Part shown: piece by piece, positions 48,997 through 62,265 of the stretch | How positions within the stretch are numbered: the stretch's first letter is position 1 | How the letters are laid out: each line of letters opens with the position of its first letter | Origin: Parietaria judaica | Lineage: Eukaryota; Streptophyta; Magnoliopsida; Rosales; Urticaceae | Direction: 5' to 3' | Assembly (NCBI GenBank): GCA_954871525.1 | Contig: OX940863.1 | Coordinates: 10,268,001 to 10,332,000 of the forward strand | Length of the DNA: 64,000 nt | Program-made: the position numbers and the translations under genes | The notes under the pieces: model-generated | The model's input: only the letters and a program-made list of their open reading frames with translations | What the model was told of the DNA's origin: nothing | Database searches by the model: none

Positions 48997-51807
48997 TGTT
49001 GGACATATGTGTCCTTAAACAAGATATTTTATCCATTTGTAAACGATTATGACATGTCATTGAATAAAGATGATACTTATTATGTTAATCTTATTATAGT
49101 TTCTGGTAGAGTAAAATAGAATGTTTATTTCCATAGTTCATAAAGGATGCAATTATGTTATTATTATCACAACAGAGTCAATGTGAGGAAGAATTAATAA
49201 TCATAATAAATGAACTTAAAATGTCCGTGACCTGATTAATTGGGTGGGAGCCCATTAATCGTATAAGGTCATTAATGTGACTAAGTGACAATCCTATTCT
49301 AGATTATGTGTGTGTCACACTCACTAGAAGTGCATTAAGTGTGAAGTGTCTTCATACTGGACTGGACCTGACTTAAACTCAAGAAATTATCATATAAGAC
49401 CGTCACTGATAACTTGTAGTTGAGTCACAAATAGATGATCAAATGGATATTAGTTCTAAGTCCTGAGTGGTCTTGAGTCCGAGCTACTGGCTTGATTGTT
49501 CTTTGATTTAACCGTTAAAGAACACAAGATATTACCGTTGTTCCCAACACTATTATTTTGGGAACATGATAGTCAGTAGTAAGGGTAGCTTGATCATAGA
49601 CATGGGCATCACACAGCTCTCTTCAGAGTCGTGATGATTCCCTTGGTTGTCGGTGGTAAGAAGTGAGAGGTACCCGTGCGCAACTTATGAATCGAAACCA
49701 TAAGTGGGTTACTCATAATATTACTGACTGAGTCAAGGAGGAAAAATGCAATGAGAGGCAATACGGTAAAACCGCCTGCTCATGTGTGAGTCATCAAGTG
49801 AAAGAATTAGCATGCTTATGTGTGAGTCATCAAGTGAAAGAATAATAAACCGAATTTGATTGTATCAATGGACACCCTGCTGTTATAAAGGGAATAATAT
49901 ATACCGTATCACTAAAGAGTGCAGCCTCGGGTCTATAGTGGAATCACTTCGAGGTTTGACGAACAACTAGCAGTTCGTTGGAGCTTAAGTGATACGGGTC
50001 CATGGTCCCCAGGATAGCTCCGTAACGGATGATACGTACGTGATTAAAATACATTCTGGATATTTTTTAATCATTTGGCTAGACTTATAAAACTGAAGGT
50101 CAGTGGCAGACGTCAGATAGTTTTATCGTCAGCGTGGCAAAAGTACCATATTTTGGTACGCGAAATTAACTGATAAAAGAAAGTTATAATTTGGATTTTC
50201 TATCAGCACCATGTTGTTGGAAATTAAATTCTAAGCAACTTTTCTTTTTGAACCAAGTCATTTCGACTTACGGTTTGTGATTTATGGATTTTCAAAGTTT
50301 GTGCTCGGTTCGATAAACTATGAAATTAAATCACATGTCACGAATTTAAATGATGGTGTGGCACCATGAAATTTTAATGTGTGATATTGAGATCAGGAAT
50401 TATTAATATAATTTAATTATTGGGATTTAATTATTAATATCTTATTAATAATTAATAGATTTATATTAATAAATAAAAATATATATTTATATATATTTAA
50501 TTGTGTAAATTCGAATTAGGGTTTGGATATTAGAAACCCTAGATAAATTCGAAACATGTTTTGGTCATTCCCAATTTGCGGCATAAGTACCAAATGTTTT
50601 GGTATTTTAGCAAAATCCCTAAAATCAATTTAATTCATTGGATCGGTTATGATTTAATATCAACCGTTGGATTAAGATAATTGTTTTTAACCCTAATGGT
50701 AATTTGAAAAATAGAAGCTTGGTGACCAAGCTTAGGGTTTTGGAATTTAACCTAATTAATTGTATCCGTTGGATCGGTTTAAGATTTAATCTTTACCGTC
50801 GGATTAGAAATCAATTAATTAATAAAATATATATAACATATAATTCGAAATTATAAGGATAAGATTTTCGAATTAGGGTTTTGATAAAACCCTAAGATAT
50901 TTGATTTAATCCCTAATTGATTTGATCCATTAGATTGGTTTAAGATTTATTTTTAACCATTGGATCTAGATAATCATAATCTAATTCGAATTTTTTTTTA
51001 TGTATATATATATAATTCGAATTTAATATATATGAAGATAAGATTAAATATTTTGATCTTATCATGTATTACTTATTTAATTAAATCCCTAATTAATTAT
51101 ATCCATTGGATTTAGATGAGATTAAATATGGACCATTGGATTGGAATAATTAATTATATTTAATTATATAAATTCGAAAAATAGGGAGGGAATATCTCCA
51201 ATTCCGTTACAGTCTTGAGCCTATAAATAGGAGGCTCATTCTACACATTTTTCATACTTCCCCAGAGCAAAAACTCGAGCTCTCCTCTCTCTCTAGGGTC
51301 TGCGAGTTTTCTGCTTCTGATCTCTTTTCTGGTTCGGCTTAGTGAGACGTTGTTCTCCGGAAGCTTCAAAAGAACCTCAGTTAAAGTTTTGCGACGGATT
51401 CCTGCCGGCGAAGCCCACGCTTCGGTACGAGGAATCCAATAGAATATCCCGGAAGATCACGGGTGTTTCCCTCAGCACCGGCGGAGCCCTACCGAACTTC
51501 AGAGTCCGCAGCCAGAAACGTCAACCAAGGTACGGCCTTATGCATTAGGTTAATAAATGCAAACATTTACTGCTTTCTATTTATTTCTTATTTCGACTAT
51601 GATATTAATAATAAGTTGTGAATATTAAATATGTGATATTTATCGGATCTTGTTAAAATGGTTATTACCCGATATCCGTGCCGTTAGTCCGATAACAAGT
51701 TTTCCGCTTTAAAATAATTTTTTAAATGTTACCGGAACGGCTCGGAGGCACATTTCGGCGTAATGGAATCGGGAATCAAACCCCGACGGTGATTTTCACT
51801 CCCAACA
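48997..51807 (+). mobile_element. long solo LTR (2811 bp)
   Basis: The termini TGTTGG and CCAACA are perfect inverted repeats, and the 5-bp duplication AATTA is perfect (48992-48996 and 51808-51812). A CTATAAATAGG TATA element at 51221-51231 is followed by a leader-like stretch with CT-rich sequence and GC-richer R/U5-like text to the end, so the U3 is about 2.2 kb. The starting sequence TGTTGGACATATG does not recur further on, which argues against two LTRs with an internal region. No protein domain was seen. Four degenerate direct repeats lie in the U3 (separate entry). Confidence 0.85.
50617..51150 (+). repeat. four degenerate direct repeats in the U3 of the long LTR
   Basis: Units at about 50617-50680, 50750-50815, 50905-50970 and 51081-51150 each have TAATT, then CCRTTGGAT or a close variant, a GATTTAAT-like block, and ACCGTTGGATT or a close variant. 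The spacing grows from about 130 to 175 bp through AT-rich spacers. They lie just upstream of the TATA word at 51221 and could be enhancer-like repeats of the parent retrotransposon. Confidence 0.65.
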
Positions 51808-51812
51808 AATTA

Positions 51813-51923
51813 AAGTTTGGCAAAAAGATCTCCATCTTTTTTGTGACATAAATACACATTGTCTCGTAGAGTGTCATTTATTTTGCCGTATAAATACCAA
51901 TTGAAAAGTAAATATAATGCTTG

Positions 51924-51965
<42 letters not shown>

Positions 51966-52250
51966 AGAGAGAGAGAGAGTTGGGTATCTAGCGGCCGCTA
52001 AGAAAGATCATGATTTTTTTTTCTTCCGAATTTGATAAACTTTCAATACTTATATAGCATATATCTCTATTAAATAAGAATATAAATCGATAGACTAACA
52101 AATGAGATTTTTTGAACATCGAGGTATTTTTTGTCAGATTGTAATACACTTTTGGTCTTTATGTCGCGGAGAAGAAGATTAGTTCTTGAAATTTTGCCAC
52201 ATTTTTATAAACTTCAAAAGAGTTTACCGCTAATGTCCCATCAATTATAA
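51813..52250. repeat. right part of a MULE-like repeat cut by the long LTR
   Basis: Sequence left of the LTR (48961-48996: GGGATATTTACGGCATAAGT) continues right of it (51813: AAGTTTGGCAAAAAGA). The complement of 52214-52243 (GGGACATTAGCGGTAAACTC) resembles the left end, so an older MITE seems to have been split by the LTR. A long (TA)n run followed by (GA)n sits at about 51928-51979. A clear 9-bp duplication was not found for the outer element. Confidence 0.45.
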
Positions 52251-52727
52251 AGTTCCGATAACATAATTATATACCTTTTTTGTTTTTGCTTTATGTTTTG
52301 TTTAAAGCTGATGAGATGAATAATATCTAATGCTCATTTTCCAACTCTCCAATGGAAAATAAAAAATAAAAAATCCAAGAAAGGGATACGTGTACATAAA
52401 TGTATAACGAGGAATGTAACAAGATTCGAAATTGTCGTGTTATTTTTTTATAGAATTATTACATTTAAAACTAGCCGTGTATCACCAAGATATGTCATGG
52501 GCTGTATGATCTCAAGACTAGAAGGTTCAGTGCCCAGCACTATATTAATGTCTTTTTATTTCCCGTGTATTGTTCCATGCCATATATATATATGCATGGT
52601 GCTCCATTACTAATTTTTTTTTGTTTTCAGTTTCTTTTTTAGGGTTTTCAAGGGATCGATGATCAGTCACGTCTCTTAATCATATATATGCGTATATATA
52701 TATATATATATATGTCTATGTCTATAA

Positions 52728-53701
52728 TGTTGATATACTTTCGAAGGGGATAAAAGTTTTGGCGGACAAAGCAAGAAAGGGATTGCCCTAGTGTTGATGC
52801 TGCTTTCAATAATGTGTACAAAAGGTGATTAGAATTGATGCTGAGAGAGAGAGAATATCTGTGTAAAGTTCATCAATACGAAAGCCAACCTTAAAGCTAT
52901 TGCTTCTGTATGATTGCATCAATGCCCACAAAGTTTGGATTATTCCCTCCCTTATATACTTTCGATCTATGGGTGATTTTTTCCAAATCAATTTCGGCCC
53001 CAAAAACGCCCCTAGAGGCCCATATCTCAAAACCAAGAGGTCCAAAATATGCGGAAACAATTTCTACTACTAGAATAAAAGTTGAATAATAAAACGCACC
53101 GTTCGCGCGCCGTAACGGGATCTCGGATTGAGCTGCGCACCATACAGTGCGCGCGTACTATACCGCACACGCGAGCCATACAGTACGCAGGGGCTAAAAC
53201 AACAATATTTTATTGCAGTTAGGCACCTGTTCCCTCCTATAAATAGAAGCTTTATTTCATTCAAACGGTAACTCCAATTCAAACGTCTTTATAGCGATAA
53301 ACACCGTTTTCTCTATTCTATATATATATATATATATATTCCGGTAGGAAACTCGAGTAAGGTCGGAGCGGAAGAGCTAACTAGAGCGGAACGGGTTGGA
53401 GGACCCGGTTCTGATTCGACGGTAAGCGGAGGGTCCGATCAGGGTCCGATCGTCGACCTGCCCTACGGAGGTTTCGGTTCTCAACGATCGCCGACCCATA
53501 TCCCGAGTCTTAGGACTTTGCGGTAACGAGTCAGAGGACCCAGTTTCGGGCCGATGGTAAGCAGAGGGTCCGATCCGCCAGATCCTTCAAGAACAGTGAG
53601 TCAAGCATCTAGTCCAGGAAAGTCAACAAACGGCGATGGGGCCCGTCCCAACATCCAGTTTTTGGCCGCTGCAGTGTTTGATCCATTTTTCCGCATTAAC
53701 A
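52728..53701 (+). mobile_element. possible LTR or LTR fragment
   Basis: The right end, CCGCATTAACA at 53701, and a TATA word TATAAATA (53238-53245) followed by GC-rich leader-like sequence look like an LTR. A start at TGTTGAT (52728 or 52793) is plausible but the termini do not match well, and I found no 5-bp duplication. The GC-rich part (53080-53690) is unlike the surrounding AT-rich DNA. No intact frame was seen. Confidence 0.4.
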
Positions 53702-54220
53702 ATATATATATAATATATATAGTGGTGAAAAAGGATTTTTAATAAGGAGAGGAAGAAGAGTAACGATTATTTAAACATATATAGTTATATAGAGTGGTGG
53801 AATTAAAATTCTTAATGAATAGGGAAGAAGATAACAATAACATAGATAGTGATGGAACTTGAGGGTAGTGGTAATATATTGGCAGATCTAGAATTATATG
53901 GCTACATCGTTCCGCCTTTGCTGACTCCATCGGAAAATAAAAGAAAATTAGTTAGGTGAAACACTTAATTGAGAATTGAGTGAAGTAATCTTATGAGAAC
54001 TCAATAACCCATTATAAGCAAGTATGTTTAATGAAAATTATATCATAGAATTAAAATGAAACACGTGCTCTATATATGTACGTGTTTCTGATCTTATGTA
54101 TCATGTTTGACAGATGTCAAGTACTGTATACCCTCTACAAGTACTACACTAAACATTCACAACTCGTGTCACAATAATATATATTATGGATGGATTGTAT
54201 ACAAACCCTTAACTCTAAGC

Positions 54221-54275
<55 letters not shown>

Positions 54276-55609
54276 CATACACACACGTACGTACGGTATG
54301 ATCATGATATTAGAAAGTTCCATCAATTTTCCCCCATAATATTTACCGTCTTGAAAACCAATTGATGTTCTCTATAGAAAGTTCCATCAAAGAATTTCCT
54401 TTGATATACTTTACTGCTTTGAAAAGTAGAAAGTTAGATATAAACTGGTTTCTAAGTAATACTTCTAATTTATCTATGTATATATTCACGTAAGAATCTT
54501 CCGTTTCACTCAAACGGAAGTGAGTGATTAGGTTAAAATCAAATAAAATTTGACAGCTTAATTCTTGTATTTTTTTCATAGACCAATGTGAGTATTAAAA
54601 GAAATTTATCAGTAGTAAAAAAAGAGGTTTCACACATGAGTAGATTAAAACCATCTTGCAAAGCTTGCTTGACGGAATTGACCGATCGGTTTATTGTTTT
54701 GATTATTGATTGTCCTAATGTCTCAATTATTACGCTTCGAGCCAAATAAAGAAAAAAAAAATAACTTCATCTATTGATTTGTGATTTCTAATAAATAAAA
54801 AGAATAAACCAAAAATATCTCTTATTGGATATTAACTTAAAGTCTTAAATCTTGTTCATAATCATATAGACAAAGGGTCATTTTTAAGGGAATTATTATT
54901 TGACAAATTGATCATGCATTTATGCCTTTTGATGTCATATAGTTCGAGAAATAGAATTTTTCAATATAAAATTAGGGTTGCTTATTGTGGATACTTGAAT
55001 ATGTTTATGTTTATACTAATAATTTTTTTGGAATTCGAATGTCGAGTCATGTGGGTTTGATTGTTAAAAAATCAACGGTTTTTTCTTTTGCAAATGGGTT
55101 TGGTCACATCTCGTTCTGTGCAAAAAGACATGAACAAAAAAAAAAGGTTGAGGGATCAGAATGTGATGTTTATTATTATTATCATTATTATGGATTATGA
55201 TTCTACTTTTCATCTCAATTTCTTATAGTTTATTATGCAAACTTATGAAAATTCTGTTGTGTCATAGTCTCGCAGATATATTTGTTAGTATGAATTGAAA
55301 TTAGTATAAATAATTGGATCATACTACATGGTGGTCATAATCTGATAGACTGATACCATACACTCGAATCGCGATTGTGTCCAAATCAATCTTTACAAGG
55401 AGATCTTGCAAATAGAGTCCATATATTTTTACGAAGTTTTTCGTATTCAGCCGTGTAGTAACGTTAAAATAATTGTTTTTTTATTTAATATATCGAATAT
55501 TCATTGTAACTCTATTTTGTAAATGTTTTGTTGATTAATTTGAGCGAGCCGTCCGCTAGATAAATTATGAGTTTATTTATGTTTCAAATTCTATACATTG
55601 TATTTACCA
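53702..55609. other. AT-rich intergenic DNA with long (TA)n
   Basis: No gene was seen. A (TA)n tract of about 48 bp at 54222-54270 grades into CATACATACACACAC. The open frames of 60-64 aa on each strand across it are microsatellite artefacts. Confidence 0.6.
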
Positions 55610-55777
55610 CATAAGCAGAACTAGGATTTAAACTTCGGGGTGGCTGGTTTAAATTTGTAGTGCAAATAAAATGGGTTTATTTGTAAAAAATTTAAACATT
55701 AGTACAAAAAAGATAAAATAAAATAAAATTTGAGGGTGGCTCTAGCCCCACTACCCTTGTGGGTAGTTCCGCCAGTG
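55610..55777. mobile_element. hAT-type MITE (168 bp)
   Basis: The left end CATAAGCAGAACTA aligns without gaps to the complement of the right end CACTGGCGGAACTA, with 10 of 14 positions the same. The 8-bp direct repeat ATTTACCA flanks it (55602-55609 and 55778-55785). No coding capacity. The terminal style matches the hAT MITE at 13451. Confidence 0.7.
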
Positions 55778-55785
55778 ATTTACCA

Positions 55786-56401
55786 TAAATATTATTCGCG
55801 AGTACCAAGTAATCATATATATTAATGTGTTTTATTCTTCAGTACTACAATGAAATTTCAAAGAATTAGGAATGATTTTATCTGCTTTTAAGCCATTGTT
55901 TTGGTCGGCAAGAAATTAATAATATGTACTTATATGTGTGTGGTTTTAAAGTTGTTTTAGTTATATTTAAATGGATAAAGTTGATTGTGACAAAAAGACA
56001 AAAGATATGTATAAACTTTTGAAGGATTTATATACTGTTATTCCCTTAATGTATGAACTGTTAAGTGGCCTTACAAAATATTCTAATACTATACTGACAT
56101 TTGAAATGACAGTAAAGAATGGTTTGATGCTTGGTTAAAAAGGAAATAATATATATGTATACACACACACATGATAAGTATAATAATATTAATCCAATAT
56201 CTACCAAGTTGTTTTCATCGCATTCCTCTTACAACTACTTAGATATTTCCCTAATGTCAATTTGTGATGGAACAGTACACATAATAATTTACATGAACCC
56301 TAGTGCCTTAAGTATCAATCTGTAGTATATTTTTTCGAAAAATAAAAACTAAATCATATGATAGTAATAGGTTTTATGTGAAAAGCTAGCCCTTTCAAGC
56401 A
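55786..56401. other. AT-rich intergenic DNA, no gene seen
   Basis: Only a short ACACAC microsatellite near 56160-56172 stands out. Nothing else can be supported. Confidence 0.5.
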
Positions 56402-56446
56402 TGTTGGACGTCGCATTTTCACACAAGAAAAAGAAATTATATGGTT

Positions 56447-56479
<33 letters not shown>

Positions 56480-57873
56480 GGTACTTGATGCTCTGTCAAA
56501 ATAAAATTTATAAATGTTATAAAATTTTACAAAATATAATTCAATACTTAAAACTCGGACAGCGATAGGATGTGAGAGATTCTTCGACTATCGTCCAATT
56601 GCGTCTTAGTATTGTAACTTTTGTAGTTTCATAAGCTTCACTTGTTTAAACTTGCATGATGTTTTGTGTCGTCTGTGCGGTGGGTGGCGGTCGCGACTCG
56701 GGAGGATTGTTCAATATCTTTTCTTTGATCTTTTGTATTCGTTGGAGGAAATTATGTTCTCTTTATAACGTTTCCTTGGTTTGTTGTCCATGGGAAAACA
56801 TTTGATAGAAATCTCTTTAATTTTGTTGCTGTCATTTTATGAAGACGAGTGTCGTTTTGCAGCTAGATATGTGGTGTGAATGTCGTTTTGTAGGTGCAAA
56901 GTTTGGATTGATTTTTTCTTTCTTTCTTATTTTTCTAGAGAAGAAACATTACACAATGTTGTTGTTTAGTTCTTCAATGTCATGTGAATTCTTCCTAGCT
57001 GAAAGTCTTGTTTTCTTCATATTTTTCTTGAGAATATTTATAGTATTTTGAACATGAAACCAACTAGTGACATACATGACGGATTTGGCACGACGGTTCA
57101 CCAAAATCGTCGTGCAAGGTAAAAATGCAGAGGTTTGCATGGCGTTTCTCAAAAACTATCTTGCAACCTGAAAACACGAAGGTTTTCACAACAATCATGC
57201 AAATACGGCATTTTCAATCACTTCTCCACATTTAGAATTTGCATGATATTTTTAGAGAAACTGTATGCAAACTCTCGTGCTTCTCTTTCATGTCCATTTG
57301 TTCTTCAATTCGATAGATCGCTCTCTTTTTTCTTCTTGTATTTGTGAGCTTAAGCTGACTTAGTCCGTCACACAGAGGAAGTCAGCCCGGGTACCGACTA
57401 GAGTCAAGGACGGACAAGAGTTCAGCCCAGCTCGGGTGAACACAAGCAGAATGTCCAGATAGAAAGCAAGCTCAGCCCGAGTTATACGAGCAGGCCAGCT
57501 CGGGGACAGAGAAGCTGTCCGGGCAGGAAAGGGAAAGTCAGCAACTACCCAGCAAGGAAAGAGCGTAGCTTCAGGAGCAAGCAAAGATCGAGCCAAAGAT
57601 TTGACGAGATTATTTAGGGTAGTTTCCCGATTTAGTGCGATTATGTTAGCTAGGGTTTTCACCTATGAGAGGCTATATAAACCTAGCATGTACAAATTGT
57701 AAAGTGTTGATTGTGATAGTAAAGAGTCCATTAGAGTTTGAGTTTATCTTCTTGTATTTGCCTTGATTATCAATAGAGATTTTTCTCCCAAAAGTTCGTG
57801 TTCTTTATTTTCCTGTTCGATTTCTTTAGTGTTATTTATGTTTCTTCACATATCTGTAATTTGAGATCCAACA
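56402..57873 (+). mobile_element. candidate solo LTR (about 1.47 kb), no matching target duplication
   Basis: The putative ends TGTTGGA and TCCAACA are a perfect 7-bp inverted repeat. GGCTATATAAACC (TATA at 57673-57680) is followed by a leader-like stretch to the right end, as in an LTR. The flanks AAGCA and ATATT do not match, so either the left boundary is wrong or the LTR arose by recombination between two insertions. A GC-richer segment (57360-57600) lies in the presumed U3, and about 57070-57170 has CGACGG/CGTCGTGCAA words typical of other DNA transposons, so the interval may be composite. Confidence 0.45.
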
Positions 57874-58105
57874 ATATTCCCTTTCATTTTCTCATTATCT
57901 CCACTCTCCTCTTATTAGGTTATATTCTTCTATAATATCAGCACTTTGATATTATACATATATATTCTTTTTACCAATTACAGAAACTGTTGGCCAGGAT
58001 GAGAAAAAAAGAAGATAATAAATGGCAATACTGATGAATGTTACCAATTTCAGCAAACAATATATATAGTTAGCATCATATATGTATACATAAAATTCTC
58101 TGATG

Positions 58106-58143
<38 letters not shown>

Positions 58144-61100
58144 TGAAGGAAAAAGAGAAAAATGATCTCTCATCTCTCACTGGGTGTGTGGCAGAGGAAT
58201 AATAAAAGAGAGAGAATCTCTTGTAGAACACTGATTTGAGCTCCTTTTAACATATTGGTGATTGGTGATATTGAAGGCAACGAGGGAGAGAGAGAGGTTT
58301 TGAGAAAGACGTGACAGAAAACCACCTAATAAGTTCCTACATTAATCATTATATTAGTATGGTATTTTTACGTGACATTTTCCTTCTTTGGACACTTCCA
58401 ATATGATTCCCTCCTCTCAATATTCTCTACCCATCAAATATATATCCCCCCCCCCCCCCCTACATTTTTCTAGAATAAATTAATATATTTACACATAGAT
58501 AGTAAAGGATAATTAGTATAGGTTATAATGAATGATCAGGAAAGATATGTATATATAGACATGTCTTTAGCGAATGCACTTGGCCATCTTCTTATAGTTT
58601 ATTAATCAAATCACTTATATACTATGCAATGCATGCATATGCATGCATGCACTGAGATCAGTTACTTTTTACTTTTGTTATAAATATTTGATCTCATAGT
58701 TCTTTACATGCTATGCACGAGACCACTTGGTATTAACTGCACTAAGCCACGTGCTTGAAGCTATAATGACGCATGATACGTGTAAGGCAAATAGATTGAT
58801 TTGTTCCCTCATATTATCTGCCACGTCCTTATTCTATTGATATTAATAACTATTGATAATATTTAAATATATATAAGTTATAAATTAGAATGAAGAATAG
58901 TCAAATTGATGAGCTTAAGATCAATAAGAAGGAAAAGGAACGGGATCATAATAAGTTGGGCCAGCTAACAACATTTATAGCTACTAAGTTTTTAAATCTT
59001 AGGAAAATCATGGTTCCATTCCATCACGAGAAACCAAACAAATGGTGATCAAAGAAATGAGAGCTCCAACGAATTACCAGGTCTAGGATATTAGTTAGTT
59101 AGTAAATGCGGGTGTAATGTTGAATTTTAATAGAATTGATTTATCTATAGATATATATATTTGGATTGTTACATTTTCTTAATTTTAATCATGATTTTGT
59201 TTGTGGGTTTAGTATTGAATATTAAGTAATAATATTGTTTTTTATTTACTATACATAATTTTATAATAAGTTTACTTATAAAATTGTAATAACAAATGCT
59301 ATTCCAAAGAAGCTAATTGATTTACCCCTGTCTTAATTAGTTCTTTCTGTGTTTGATTTCTTATATACAAACTTGTGTTTCTCATTTGTAATGTTATTAT
59401 GAGTTTTGTATTTTGTTTGTGTTTCTTGACTACCAATTTTTTATTTTATTTTTTTGTAAACTTGACTACCAATATTATTAAGCTTCTGATTTTATTTTTC
59501 TTTTTCTTCAAGATTTCAAAGTTTCACCAATAATTATACATAAAAGATATCTAACAAAATGATAATTAATGCCTCACCCAATTACTAACTGGATATGTAT
59601 GTTCACGATAGGAAAAAAAATGGAGGGCATTTGACGTGTTGATATAATAGATAGGAAGACAAGTAATAGTGGATTCATCAATTCATGTGTAACATTATTA
59701 GCTCCTTCATGATCAATATATTGATGGTGCACAAACGAATAACACAGCTAATTAACAATGGGACGTGTACGTGATACGTAATTTAGATACACTCTCGTTA
59801 TTAATATATATATATATATATATATATTCCTATTCTTTTGTTCAATTTGAGGGTTGAGATTTTAATGGAACCAATCAACCTTTCATAAAGCGAATGGCCA
59901 GTGTGCTGCATGGCGAGAGTTGGCATCGCACGTGTCACTATTTCAATTATCGAGTCACGAAAAATAAATATAAAAATATAATGTTTATGCATGATTATTA
60001 GGATGCCACGGTATGTCTTTATCAAGTGAAATATATCCCAAGTGAATACATACTCTCACACACACACACACTCAATAATTTAATATGAACTCTCAAAAAA
60101 ATTATTTAAATTATTTAAGTCTCGTTTATGTTTATAACATATATACATACGTACGATGATTATGTGAAAGCCCTAAACTAAGCGGATTTTTTAGAAAGTA
60201 CAAAAAAAAAAATTGTATGATATATCAAATTTTGCTATAAGTATACATATATATATATACTGATATGTTCGTAACAATAGCTTAACAATATGAATAGTTT
60301 TTGCATAAATAAAACTATAACATTTTAGAAATATCAATTACAATTATAAACTTATAGTGTCATCTACATTTATAAACTTAAAAAAAATATCAATTACAAT
60401 TAACATTTTAGAAATATTATATCTTAACTAACGATATATGTTCTTCTCTTCATTACCTATATGTGTATAATCAAGCAAAGTTGAGCCATATTTTGATTTA
60501 TAATTATCATAAAACAAATTATTATTTTTAAATTAGATTCATCGTTAAATTAGATAATTCAAGCATGTATTAAATATCAAATCAAGTATATATTAGAGAA
60601 AATTGAGGACTACAATTTATAAACCGGTCGCCGACTTAATTTGCTCGCATATAGCAAAGACTGACTCTATATATTAGATTGTCGTAACAAAAATCTTAAT
60701 ACGAAAATGATAATATATAAGTTATTTACATAATATAATTAATTAATTCTATATAAATCTAATGAACTAATTTATAATCAAACACATTTTTTTTCGTAGA
60801 AAATGTTGGAAATATAAATCTGAAGTTTAAATTCGCTCCAGAATATCCCTTCAATATTTAAAATGAAAGGTGATATTTTCATTTCCATTAAATAGTTAGA
60901 AAACATAAATAAAAATATCGTTTTAATTTATATTCGTACATTTTGTATGTGTGTGTATGCCATTAGAAAATAGCTAGATGAATCTTCATAAAAAAATGCA
61001 ACAAATTGAATATCCCCTTGGTAACCAATTTCTGAATACCATGGGTGACGTCACCATATGATCTTTAATGTAAATAATATATGTTGCTGCTAATTAACGT

Positions 61101-61565
61101 CTAAAAAATTGTACAAGAGTATACGGTTTGTACTTCTATATATATATATATATACATATATACATATATATATACACACACACAGAGACACCTGTGAGTG
61201 TAGTATGTTAAATCAAGAATTTTTCCAAGAGAATATTTGGATTCGAGTGAATCAAACGCTACAACCAACTTTCATAAAAGGGTATATATATTTATATGTA
61301 AAGACATATATATATATACATAATTATATATTGCTAGAAAAGGATGGAAGTTCGATTTAGAATCTGCATGCTTATCGTATGCTTTGTATGATTGGAATAA
61401 CAAAACTCAAATATAATATACAAATATAACCTAATTTTATAACAATTTGATAGATAAATCAAATCAGCAATAGTAATTGTCCCATACATTAAAAAAAATA
61501 GTGGAATAAATTGTCCACATATGTACTCAAATTTATATGCAGTATCTCTCTTCTACCATTTCCAT
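57874..61565. other. AT-rich intergenic DNA with microsatellites
   Basis: No gene was seen. Notable are (TA)n at 58110-58139, a C-run at 58447-58460, (TA)n at 59804-59827, (CA)n at 60058-60071 and (TA)n/(CA)n at 61138-61182. Part of the distal stretch may hold regulatory sequence of the phosphotransfer gene but nothing specific can be named. Confidence 0.55.
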
Positions 61566-61687
61566 TATATATAGCCAACTCACCCTTCAATATATTTCAT
61601 CTCCACATATAACGTAATTCAGTGTATTTGTGACTCTCTTTCTCCCTCAAACCTCAACCTTCTTTCCTTTTTATAATTCACACTCAA
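61566..61687 (+). promoter_or_regulatory. core promoter and 5' leader of the AHP4-like gene
   Basis: TATATATAG at 61566-61574 lies about 120 bp before the ATG and is a reasonable TATA box. The stretch after it is C/T-rich (CTCTCTTTCTCCCTC), as in plant 5' leaders. The transcription start is inferred by spacing only. Confidence 0.5.
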
Positions 61688-62212
61688 ATGGAGAGAAATA
61701 ATCAGATGCGAAGGCAGATTGCTGTGATGAGACAGTCCCTCTTCGATCAGGTTCGCATATATTTATACATATATATACATACATACATACATATTTAGTT
61801 ATTTACCAGCTTAATTGAGGTATATATTTCATTCATAATCTTAATAATCATCTAATTAATCGTCTTAATTCATCTGCTATATTATTCTCTTCATTATGAA
61901 CACTCTCCTTCCTTCCTGGCTCATGGATCATATATATTATATACATACATAATATGATATATACACACACAATCACATGTACATACATAGATATAAATAT
62001 ATTTTCTGACAAAATTATATACTATTGACATTATAATTTAAAATTATACACTAGTCAATATCTTGAACTTGTATTTGAGCTAGGGTTTGCAGTCATACAA
62101 CCGCTCGCCTAACAAAACAAAAAATTCACATTAAAAGTTCCACATAGAGCAAGACATCATTATTTTATGTCTTCTCATATGTAATTAAATATATGTTTTT
62201 CAATATCGGTCT

Positions 62213-62265
<53 letters not shown>

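Noticed and set aside
51342..51548. 68-aa frame inside the long LTR
   Set aside because: It lies just downstream of the LTR TATA box in R/U5-like sequence and ends within the LTR. No gag or other domain is visible.
48997..51807. Interpretation as a complete short retrotransposon with two LTRs
   Set aside because: The starting sequence does not recur towards the right end and no primer-binding site or polypurine tract was seen, so a solo LTR fits better.
57360..57662. 100-aa minus-strand frame in a GC-richer segment
   Set aside because: It lies in an LTR-like interval upstream of a TATA word and has no recognisable protein motif. It is more likely non-coding LTR sequence.
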